From: SKPT01 sp040905445
GTDB taxonomy: Bacteria; Planctomycetota; Phycisphaerae; Phycisphaerales; Phycisphaeraceae
Direction: 5' to 3'
DNA length: 55,956 nucleotides
Assembly: GCA_040905445.1 (NCBI GenBank)
Contig: JBBDRN010000008.1
Location: 1-55,956 of the forward strand
Shown: piece by piece, positions 49,211-55,956 of the stretch
Numbering within the stretch: the first letter of the stretch is position 1
Layout of the letters: each line of letters starts with the position of its first letter
Made by a program: the position numbers and the translations under genes
Notes under the pieces: model-generated
The model's input: only the letters and a program-made list of their open reading frames with translations
The model's database searches: none
What the model was told of the DNA's origin: nothing

Positions 49211-49945
49211 ATGCCGCACGCTCGCACCACCAGCTTCGCGCTCGCGCCCGGCCGCAAGATCGGCCGGCGGTATGTCATCGAGTCGACGCTCGGCAGTGGG
49301 AGCGAGGGCGAGGTCTACCAGGTGCGCGAGCTGGGCACGGGTATCCTCCGCGCCGCGAAGCTCTACTTCGCCCACCGCGACCCGCGCGGGCAACTGGCGG
49401 TGCGCCACGCGCAGAAGCTCAACCACCTGCGCCACTGCCCGATCGTGCTGCAGTACCACCACTCGGAGATCATGATCATCGCGCGGCAGCCGGTGGTCGC
49501 GATGATCAGCGAGCTGTGTCCCGGCCGGCAACTCGAGCAGTGGGTCAACGCCCACCGGGGCAAGCGGCTGCATCCGTACCAGGCGCTGTGCCTGTTCTAC
49601 GAGCTGGTGCGCGGACTCGAGGCGGTGCACGCGGCCGGGGAGTACCACTCGGACGTGCACGTGCAGAACATCCTCGTCCAGCCGCGCGGCGTCGGCTTCG
49701 AGCTCAAGCTCATCGACTTCTACGACTGGGGCCCGCCGGCGAGGTTCAAGCAGAAGCAGGACATCGTCGACGCCGTGCGCGTCTTCTACGACTGCCTGGG
49801 CGGGCGGGGGCACTATGCGAAGCAGGCGGACGAGCTGCGCTGGATCATCGGCGGGCTGAAGCGCACGTTGATCCTGAAGCGCTTCGCGACGATGACGGCG
49901 CTGCGCCGGCACCTGGAGGAGTTCGCGTGGACGAAGCTGGGGTAG
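49211..49945 (+). CDS. atypical Ser/Thr protein kinase
   Basis: This 244-residue protein is a short kinase domain alone, without membrane anchor. The glycine loop GSGSEGEV is at residues 28-35 and the ATP lysine is K50 in AAKLYF. The catalytic loop reads EYHSDVHVQN (D148, N153) instead of HRDLKPEN, and the DFG position reads DFY (169-171). The key Asp and Asn are kept, so activity is possible, but the altered loop resembles lipopolysaccharide- or small-molecule-type kinases. The C-lobe is shorter than usual. Upstream, 204 bases contain no gene. Confidence 0.78.
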   Translation: MPHARTTSFALAPGRKIGRRYVIESTLGSGSEGEVYQVRELGTGILRAAKLYFAHRDPRGQLAVRHAQKLNHLRHCPIVLQYHHSEIMIIARQPVVAMISELCPGRQLEQWVNAHRGKRLHPYQALCLFYELVRGLEAVHAAGEYHSDVHVQNILVQPRGVGFELKLIDFYDWGPPARFKQKQDIVDAVRVFYDCLGGRGHYAKQADELRWIIGGLKRTLILKRFATMTALRRHLEEFAWTKLG

Positions 49946-50271
49946 GCGCTAACCACAAAGGCCACAGAGGGGGGAATTGAACCGCGAAGCGACGAAGCGA
50001 GCGAAGGGCGCGAAGAAACAGACGTGACGCAACCGCAATCCCTTCGTGCCCTTCGCGTTCTTCGCTGCTTCGCGGTTATTCAGAGATCCCGGATGAAGCC
50101 GGATAACGGCAGGGAAGGGCAGAGACGTCGCAGCCGGTGCCAATCCCGTTCACCCTACCCGCCGCATCCGTGTTCATCCGTGTTCATCGGTGTTCATCTG
50201 TGGCTAAATCTCCCGCTGCTGTACCGCGGCGGTTGTCGCCGTAAAATGGTTCCGAGAAAGGCGATTCGCCC
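49946..50271. repeat. 326-base gap with inverted and tandem repeats
   Basis: Arms gaaccgcgaagcgacgaagc (49978 on) and gctgcttcgcggttattc (to 50081) face each other, like those at 39988. Then tgttcatccg units repeat at 50165-50207 and end in tgtggcta. No gene is credible here; the last 50 bases lead to the next start. Confidence 0.6.
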
Positions 50272-53200
50272 ATGGAGAAGGTCACGCGCGAGCTCGCCCG
50301 CATCCGCCGCCAGGGCTGGTCGCTGCTGGTCGCTCAGCGGGTGGCGCAGGTGCTCGCCGCAGCCGCCGTGTTGGTGGTCGCGCTGGGGATGCTGGACTAC
50401 CTGCTGCGGCTGCCGGGGTGGATGCGGCTGATCGTGGGCGTCGCCGCGGTGGCCGGGCTCGTGGCGTGGGCCGGGCCGCGGTTGGCGCGGGCTTACCGCT
50501 TCTGGCCGGAGCTTGGCGAGCTCGCCCTGCGTGCCGAGCGGGTGATGCCCGACCTCGCCGGGCGGCTGGCGAGCGCGGTCGAGTTCTCGCTCAACCCGCG
50601 CGCCTACGCCCTACCGGACGCCCCGCCCGCAACGGCCGCGCTCGCGGGTGCCTCCGTGGGCGGCGCCCGGGGCGGGGTGGACCCGGCCCGGCTCGGTCGC
50701 ATCATCGATCCGGCCCAGACCCGCCGATCGCTGCTGCTCGCCGCGCTCGCGAGCGTGGTGCTGCTGGCGATCGTCGTCGCCGCGCCCGCCCACGCCGCGC
50801 TCGCCGCCCAGCGCTGGCTCGCGCCGCTCGGCGGGGCCGAGTGGCCCCGCCGCGTGCACGTCGCCGACCTGACCGACGCCGGCGTCCGTCCCGCCGACGC
50901 CTCCGTCCGCCTCGCGGCGGCGATCGAGCGGGGCTACCTCGTGAACATGCGCGTCTGGGCGCACTACCGCATCGAGGAGCCGGGTGCGACGACGCGGTGG
51001 ACGGCCGTGCTCATGAGCGAGCAGCTCAGCGAGGCCGACCCCGCCGGCCGGGGCCATTTCGAGCGCCTCGTCGACCTGCCCGAGCACCTGGCCTCGGGCC
51101 TCGCCGGCCGGGCGGTCAGCCTCGAGTACTACCTCGAAGCCGGCGACCACCGCACCGAGCCGCGTCAGATCGAGCTCGTCGAGCGCCCGCGGGTCACGGC
51201 GTTGCGCGTTCACGTCACGCCGCCCGCGTACGCGGACGGCCTCATCGAGCCGCGCTGGCTCGAGCTCGGTCGCCAGGGCGGCGCGGTCGCCAGCGTCGCC
51301 GCCCTCCTCGGCAGCGAGCTGCGCGTGCGCGTCGAGCTCAACAAGCCGCTGCCCGTCGACGAGGGCACGCTCTCGCAGGCGCTGCCCGGCCTTGCGGGGC
51401 GCGCGACGTTGATTGGGACGGGCGCGGCGGGTGTGGCGGGTGTGGCGGGGGAGGCGCCTTATTTCGAGGCGGTCGTGACGCTCGACGACACGCTGGAGAC
51501 GACGATCGAGCTGGAGGACGAGCATGGGTTGGCCAGCCACTCGGAGCGGCGCTACCGCGTCGAGGCGCTGGAGGACCAGCCGCCGATCGCGAGCCTGCTT
51601 GCCCCCGACGCCGACGAGGCCGTGATGCCCCGCGCCACCGTCGACCTGGCCAGCCGCGCCCGCGACGACGTCGGCCTCGCGGGGCTCTCCCTGCGCGCGG
51701 AGGTCCACCGCCCCGGCCGCGACCAGGACCGGCCCGAGCGGCGGACGCTCGCCGACGTCGCCGGCCGCCGCGCCGAGCTGACGCTCGACCAGCCGCTCGA
51801 GCTCGCGTCGCTCGACGTCGAGCCGGGCGACACCGTCGCCATCTATGCCGAGGCCCGCGACGTCTACGATCGCGACGGCGAGCGTCACGAGCCGGTGCAA
51901 TCGGTCCAGCGCCACCTGCAGATCATCGGCGAAAGCGAGTTGATCGACGCCATCCGCCGGGAGCTTGCCGCCGTGCGCCAACAGGCCGTGCGCCTCCAGC
52001 AGCAGCAGGCCGAGCTGACCGAGCGCGACCCGGCCGACACGCTCGCGGGTCAGCGGCAGATCGCCGACCGCGCCGGCGCCCAGCGGAGCGTGATCGACCG
52101 CTTGGACGACCGCGCCGAGCGCAACCGCCTCGAAGACCCGGCCCTCGAGCAGATGCTCGACCGCGCCGGCGGCCTGCTCGACCGCGCCGGCGGGGCGTCG
52201 CAGCGCGCCCGCGACGCGATGCAGCAGGCCGCCGACGACGAAGCTGACGACGACGCCCTCACCGCCGGTCGGCGCGAGCAGGCGGAGGTTGACGAAGCGC
52301 TGCGCGAGCTGATCGCGCTGCTGGACGATGGCCGCGACGCGCTGACGCTGCAACTGGAGCTGCGCCGCCTGCGCGCCGAGCAGGAGGCGCTGGAGCTGGC
52401 GGCCCGTCGCCTGCTGCCGCGCACGGTGGGCCAGGACCTCGACGACCTGCCCGCGGACCTGCGCGAGGCGTTGGCCGAGCTCGCCCAGGCGCAGGCGGAG
52501 GCGGCGCAGGATGCGGGCGGGCTCATGCAGCAGATGCGCGAGGCGGCGCGCCGGCTCGCACAGACGGAGGATGCCACCGACGAGCAGCGCGCCCAGGCCG
52601 AGGCGCTGGACGAAGCGGCGGAGCTCGCCGAGCAGGAGGGCCTCGATGAGCGGATGGACGAGGCCGCCGAGGCGATGCGCTCCAACCGCCTCTCGCAAGC
52701 GGGGCAGAACCAGCAGGCGAGCCTGGAGACGATCCAGCGGATGCTCGAAGGCCTCGAGCAGCGCCAGGACGAGCGCATGCAGGCGATGCTGCGTCGTCGC
52801 CTCGAGGAGCTCGCCCGGACGATTCGCCAGCTCATCGAGCGGCAGGAAGCACAGATCGCCGCGCTCGAGGACGCCAACCACCTGCCCGAGCTCGAGGACG
52901 GCCAGGCGGCGCTGCGCCAGCGGACGATCGCGGCCGCCCACCGCGCCGGCCAGGCCGAGGAGACTCAGTCCGCCGCCGACGCCCTGAACGAAGCAGTTGA
53001 TGCCCAGGGCGACGCGGTGCTCGCGCTGCGCGGTGACGACCGACCGGCCGCGGAGCTGGGCCAGGGGGAGGCGCTCGCCAGGCTCAAGGCCGCGCTGGAG
53101 GCGATCGAGGAGCAGCAGCGCCAGGCTGAGGGGGATGAACAGGACGAGCAGCGCCGCGAGCTGCGCGAGCGCTACGAAGCGCTGGCCGACCGCCAGGACG

Positions 53201-53790
53201 CGCTGCGCGACGAGGTCGAGCAGCTTGGCGACGCCGAACCGCTCGGGCGCCGGGAGCGCGCCGAGTTGATCCGCCTCGGCCGCGACGAGCAGGCGCTGCG
53301 CGAGGACGCGGCAGGGCTCGGCGACGAGGTTGCCGACGTGATCCTCTTCGACCATCTGCACCGGCGCGTCGACCGTCTCGCGTCCAGCGCCGCCGGCCGC
53401 CTGCAGCAGGGCGAGACGGGCGACGTCGTGACGGCCGAGCAGGCGATGATCGCCCGCCTGCTGCGCACGGCCGCGGCCGCGCTGGAGACTGACGCCGGCG
53501 ACGATGAATTCGCGAATGCCGACGCCGGCGGGGGTGGCGGCGGGGGTGGCGAGCCACCCGAACTGGTGCCACCCATTGCCGAGCTGCGCGTGCTGCGCGA
53601 GCTCCAGGAAGTGATCTACGACGAGACGCGGCTGCTCGGCGACGACGACGCGGCGTCCGGTCGCGACGCCCGCCTGCGCGAGCTTGGCCAGGAGCAGGGC
53701 GAGCTCGCATCGCTCGGTGAGCGCCTCATCGAGCAGTTGCAGGAGCAGCAGCAACCGTCACCGCCCGACGGCCCGGAGGATGCGCCATGA
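50272..53790 (+). CDS. large membrane-anchored coiled-coil protein (DUF4175-like)
   Basis: This 1172-residue protein has hydrophobic helices at about residues 18-45, 49-68 and 153-176, then a roughly 370-residue region of beta-rich Ig-like character, then a long Gln/Glu/Arg-rich coiled coil from about 550 to 1060. A glycine-rich linker (GGGGGGG) lies near residue 1088. The layout resembles the DUF4175 proteins of alphaproteobacteria and planctomycetes, whose role is unknown. It probably sits in the inner membrane with the coiled coil in the periplasm. The stop overlaps the next ATG in ATGA, so the following genes are in one operon. Confidence 0.75.
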   Translation: MEKVTRELARIRRQGWSLLVAQRVAQVLAAAAVLVVALGMLDYLLRLPGWMRLIVGVAAVAGLVAWAGPRLARAYRFWPELGELALRAERVMPDLAGRLASAVEFSLNPRAYALPDAPPATAALAGASVGGARGGVDPARLGRIIDPAQTRRSLLLAALASVVLLAIVVAAPAHAALAAQRWLAPLGGAEWPRRVHVADLTDAGVRPADASVRLAAAIERGYLVNMRVWAHYRIEEPGATTRWTAVLMSEQLSEADPAGRGHFERLVDLPEHLASGLAGRAVSLEYYLEAGDHRTEPRQIELVERPRVTALRVHVTPPAYADGLIEPRWLELGRQGGAVASVAALLGSELRVRVELNKPLPVDEGTLSQALPGLAGRATLIGTGAAGVAGVAGEAPYFEAVVTLDDTLETTIELEDEHGLASHSERRYRVEALEDQPPIASLLAPDADEAVMPRATVDLASRARDDVGLAGLSLRAEVHRPGRDQDRPERRTLADVAGRRAELTLDQPLELASLDVEPGDTVAIYAEARDVYDRDGERHEPVQSVQRHLQIIGESELIDAIRRELAAVRQQAVRLQQQQAELTERDPADTLAGQRQIADRAGAQRSVIDRLDDRAERNRLEDPALEQMLDRAGGLLDRAGGASQRARDAMQQAADDEADDDALTAGRREQAEVDEALRELIALLDDGRDALTLQLELRRLRAEQEALELAARRLLPRTVGQDLDDLPADLREALAELAQAQAEAAQDAGGLMQQMREAARRLAQTEDATDEQRAQAEALDEAAELAEQEGLDERMDEAAEAMRSNRLSQAGQNQQASLETIQRMLEGLEQRQDERMQAMLRRRLEELARTIRQLIERQEAQIAALEDANHLPELEDGQAALRQRTIAAAHRAGQAEETQSAADALNEAVDAQGDAVLALRGDDRPAAELGQGEALARLKAALEAIEEQQRQAEGDEQDEQRRELRERYEALADRQDALRDEVEQLGDAEPLGRRERAELIRLGRDEQALREDAAGLGDEVADVILFDHLHRRVDRLASSAAGRLQQGETGDVVTAEQAMIARLLRTAAAALETDAGDDEFANADAGGGGGGGGEPPELVPPIAELRVLRELQEVIYDETRLLGDDDAASGRDARLRELGQEQGELASLGERLIEQLQEQQQPSPPDGPEDAP

Positions 53791-54635
53791 ATCGCCGACA
53801 GCTCGCCGCCTATCCCTCCGACCCGCCTGCCGGATCCGCCCGGGATGGGCAGGCATGCTCCCGCAACCGCACCCAAGGGGAAGGGAGCCGGATCGCCGTG
53901 GTCGTCGCGGCGCTGCTGGCCGCGCTGACGCTGACCGCCCCGGCCGCGGCCGATGGCCCGACGCTCGACGAGTTGCTGGACCTCGGCCCCGAGCCGGCGC
54001 AGCGCGACGAGGCCGGGCCGCGCCGTGAGCCGGACACATCACCTGACGCCACTGCACCGCCTGGCGACGCGGCCCCCGACCCGCTGGACGACGAGGCCCG
54101 GCGGCTGCTCGAGCGGGAGCGCGAGGCGGCCGCCGACGCGTTCCGCCAGGCCGTGGGCGAGATGGCCGACGTCGCCGAGCGGCTGGAGGCGCGGCTGGAT
54201 GCGAGCGTCAGCACGCAGCGGGCGCAGCAGGCGATCCTCGACAAGCTCGACCAGGTCATCGCCGCGGCGCGGCGCCAGCAGGCGGGCCAGGGTGGTGGTG
54301 GCGGTGGCGGCGGAGGTGAAGGCGAGGCCCGCCCGCGGGACGGCGACACCGGTGCGGGCGACGTCGCCGAGCAGTCCCCCGCCGACGGCCAGGGCGACGG
54401 CGATTCGGCCAGCGCCCAGGCCGGCGCAGGCGAGCATGGCGGCGGCTTCTCGCCCGGCCAGGTGCGCGACGCCGACGCTGACGGTACGCCGTTCGAGCAG
54501 TTGCAGCGCGAGTGGGGCAACCTCCCGCCGCGCCTGCGCGACGAGATCAGCGAAGGCCTCGATCAACCCTACAGCCCCGTCTACCGCGAGCTGACCGAGG
54601 CCTACTACCGACGCCTGGCGGAGGAAGAGGAATGA
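53787..54635 (+). CDS. small exported protein of the coiled-coil operon
   Basis: This 282-residue protein has a hydrophobic segment (IAVVVAALLAALTLTAPAAA, about residues 36-55) that looks like a late signal peptide, so a start after MNRRQ is possible. The mature part has a coiled coil (about 103-170), a long glycine run, and a C-terminal block PYSPVYRELTEAYYRRLAEEE that looks like a conserved recognition region. The gene starts in the stop codon of the large protein and ends in the start codon of the next gene, so all three are translationally coupled. Confidence 0.72.
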   Translation: MNRRQLAAYPSDPPAGSARDGQACSRNRTQGEGSRIAVVVAALLAALTLTAPAAADGPTLDELLDLGPEPAQRDEAGPRREPDTSPDATAPPGDAAPDPLDDEARRLLEREREAAADAFRQAVGEMADVAERLEARLDASVSTQRAQQAILDKLDQVIAAARRQQAGQGGGGGGGGGEGEARPRDGDTGAGDVAEQSPADGQGDGDSASAQAGAGEHGGGFSPGQVRDADADGTPFEQLQREWGNLPPRLRDEISEGLDQPYSPVYRELTEAYYRRLAEEEE

Positions 54636-55744
54636 GCCACCGGCAACGACCTACGCCTATCGAGCCCGCTCGCGAGGCGGCGGCCGCGCCTCCCCCGGCC
54701 CGGTGGCCCCTGGCGTCGCTCATCCTCGCCATTCTCACCCTCGCCCTTGGCTTCAGCCCCGCGCTCGGCGACGACGCCCTGCCCGGCGCCGCCGACGCGG
54801 CACAGGTCGGCTTCACCGAGATCACGCCGGAGCTGCGCCAGGCGGTCGACGAAGGCCTCGCCTACCTCGCCGCGCAGCAGCGCGAGGACGGCAGCTTTGC
54901 CGCGAATCGCTACGGCCGCCACGTCGGCACCGCCGCCGTGGCCGGCCTGGCGTTCATGGCCGACGGCCACTTGCCCGGCCGCGGTGAGTACGGGCAGGTC
55001 GTCGAGCGCGCCCTCGAGTTCGTCCTCGACTCCGCCAGCGAGTCCGGCCTCATCGCCGCCGACACGTCCCACGGCCCGATGTACGGCCACGGCTTCGCCA
55101 CGCTCTTCCTTGGCGAGATCTACGGCCAGACGCACGACCCGCGCGTCCGCGAGGCCCTGCTCAAGTCCGTCCGCCTCATCGTCAACACCCAGAACGACGA
55201 AGGCGGCTGGCGCTACCACCCCATCCCCATCGACGCCGACATCTCCGTGACCATCACGCAGGTCCACGCCCTGCGCTCGGCGCGCAACGCCGGCCTGAGC
55301 GTCCCGAGCGAAACCATCGACCGCGCCGTCGCCTACGTCAAGGCCTGCCAGAACCCGAGCGACGGCGGCTTCCGCTACATGCTCAACGCCGGCGGGTCCG
55401 CCTACCCGCGCTCCGCGGCGGGCGTCGCCACGCTTTTCTACGCCGGGCTGTACGAGGACGACGCGATCGAGCGCGGGCTGAACTACCTCGAACGCACCGC
55501 CAACGACGGCGGCTACCGCAGCGGCGGGCACTACTTCTACGGCCAGTACTACGCCGGGCAGGCCATGTACCTCGCCGGCGGCGACCACTGGCGCAACTGG
55601 TTCCCCCGCGCCCGTGACGCCCTGATCGACAACCAGCAGGGCGATGGCCGATGGACCTCCAACCACGGCGACAGCTACGCCACCGCGATGGCGCTGATCG
55701 TCCTGCAGATGCCCAACCGGCTGCTGCCGATCTTCCAACGATAA
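54632..55744 (+). CDS. prenyltransferase/squalene-cyclase-repeat protein
   Basis: This 370-residue exported protein has a signal-like hydrophobic segment (LASLILAILTLALGF, about residues 26-40), then repeated alpha-alpha units of the terpene-cyclase/prenyltransferase fold. QQREDGSF, QNDEGGWRY, QNPSDGGFRYM and QQGDGRWTS are the repeated Q-x-x-DG-x-W/F turns. Squalene cyclases are much longer and have a DxDD motif, which is absent here, so a catalytic terpene reaction is unlikely. It is coupled to the two genes upstream, and the trio may build an envelope complex. Confidence 0.82.
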   Translation: MSHRQRPTPIEPAREAAAAPPPARWPLASLILAILTLALGFSPALGDDALPGAADAAQVGFTEITPELRQAVDEGLAYLAAQQREDGSFAANRYGRHVGTAAVAGLAFMADGHLPGRGEYGQVVERALEFVLDSASESGLIAADTSHGPMYGHGFATLFLGEIYGQTHDPRVREALLKSVRLIVNTQNDEGGWRYHPIPIDADISVTITQVHALRSARNAGLSVPSETIDRAVAYVKACQNPSDGGFRYMLNAGGSAYPRSAAGVATLFYAGLYEDDAIERGLNYLERTANDGGYRSGGHYFYGQYYAGQAMYLAGGDHWRNWFPRARDALIDNQQGDGRWTSNHGDSYATAMALIVLQMPNRLLPIFQR

Positions 55745-55866
55745 GGAGCGCCGCGTTGCGCATGCGTCAGCGACCAGGCCACCGAGCGACGGCATCTCCG
55801 ACCCCCCTCCCTGTGGCGGGGCCGTTGGAGCGCCTTCAACCCATTCGTCGCGGCTGGGGTGGCGGG

Positions 55867-55956
55867 GGTGCCACTGACAAGCGGAGTCCGCGGAGCTTGT
55901 TAGTGCGAACTGCAACCCACACTGACAAGGCCGAGGACGGCCTTGTCAGTGGCACC
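55867..55956. repeat. 90-bp twin-hairpin repeat, copy 4 (reaches the window end)
   Basis: The same two hairpins as at 1370, with one change (gcttgttagtg) in the first. The window stops within the outer arm. It follows the coupled operon and is preceded by ggtggcgggg units. Confidence 0.8.

Noticed and set aside
50611..53754. 1047-residue minus-strand open frame
   Set aside because: It is antisense to the coiled-coil gene; long frames on both strands are common at this GC content. The plus frame has membrane helices and ATGA coupling.
1..55956. tRNA or rRNA genes
   Set aside because: No T-loop, anticodon arm or rRNA core sequence was recognised on either strand, although a visual search can miss one.

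Overview
The window is very GC-rich, gene-dense bacterial DNA, about 56 kb, with genes on both strands and frequent 1-4 base start/stop overlaps. The best guess is a planctomycete, most likely of the Phycisphaerae. The reasons are a PEP-CTERM surface protein with T5SS/PEP-CTERM-type repeats and a dockerin-like tail, a stand-alone ribonucleotide-reductase TSCPD-domain gene, ThuA, SAM-hydroxide adenosyltransferase and prenyltransferase-repeat proteins, and many GC-rich palindromic repeats between genes. No rRNA or other phylogenetic marker lies in the window, so this placement is an inference.

Layout. 0.1-27.9 kb is a mosaic of short operons for core metabolism: leuD, a thioredoxin-like protein, a LOG-family hydrolase, a NarL-type response regulator, a tagaturonate-epimerase-like protein, an Ord/DapB-like dehydrogenase, an ArgD-type aminotransferase coupled to a lipoprotein, nuoC alone, an alpha/beta hydrolase with an APH-type phosphotransferase, a ComEA-like DNA-binding protein, a 1070-residue TPR lipoprotein, ThuA, a SAM hydrolase, queC, a GT39-like membrane glycosyltransferase, a xylose-isomerase-like TIM barrel, a solitary DNA methyltransferase translationally coupled to an unknown protein, a 7Fe-type ferredoxin, a 2-hydroxyacid dehydrogenase, a cupin and ATP sulfurylase (sat).

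28,017-38,511 is a roughly 10.5-kb integrated island bounded by 14-bp direct repeats. The repeats are the left half of a terminator hairpin; deleting the island rebuilds a perfect hairpin just after sat. The island carries a large serine recombinase broken by a frameshift, a small protein homologous to that recombinase's C-terminal helix-turn-helix domain, a PEP-CTERM surface protein, the stump of an OLD-type ATPase, a DnaC/IstB-like ATPase, a winged-helix regulator, an excisionase-like protein and an intact tyrosine integrase next to the right end.

38.7-56 kb returns to host genes: a CPA1 antiporter, a heterodimeric ABC exporter with one degenerate ATP site, an HhH-GPD-like protein, mraZ with its operator repeats, a strong candidate structured RNA ending in a U tract, two YkgJ-like Cys-cluster proteins, the TSCPD protein, infC with a probable AUC start, an atypical protein kinase, and a three-gene coupled operon (membrane/coiled-coil giant, small exported protein, prenyltransferase-repeat protein).

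Between genes there are several repeat families: a 90-bp twin-hairpin element (four copies plus a fragment), a 17-bp GGTCCGC palindrome, arms resembling AACCGCGAAG, and a TGGCGGGGG minisatellite that also enters coding sequence. I saw no tRNA, rRNA, CRISPR array or complete insertion sequence.
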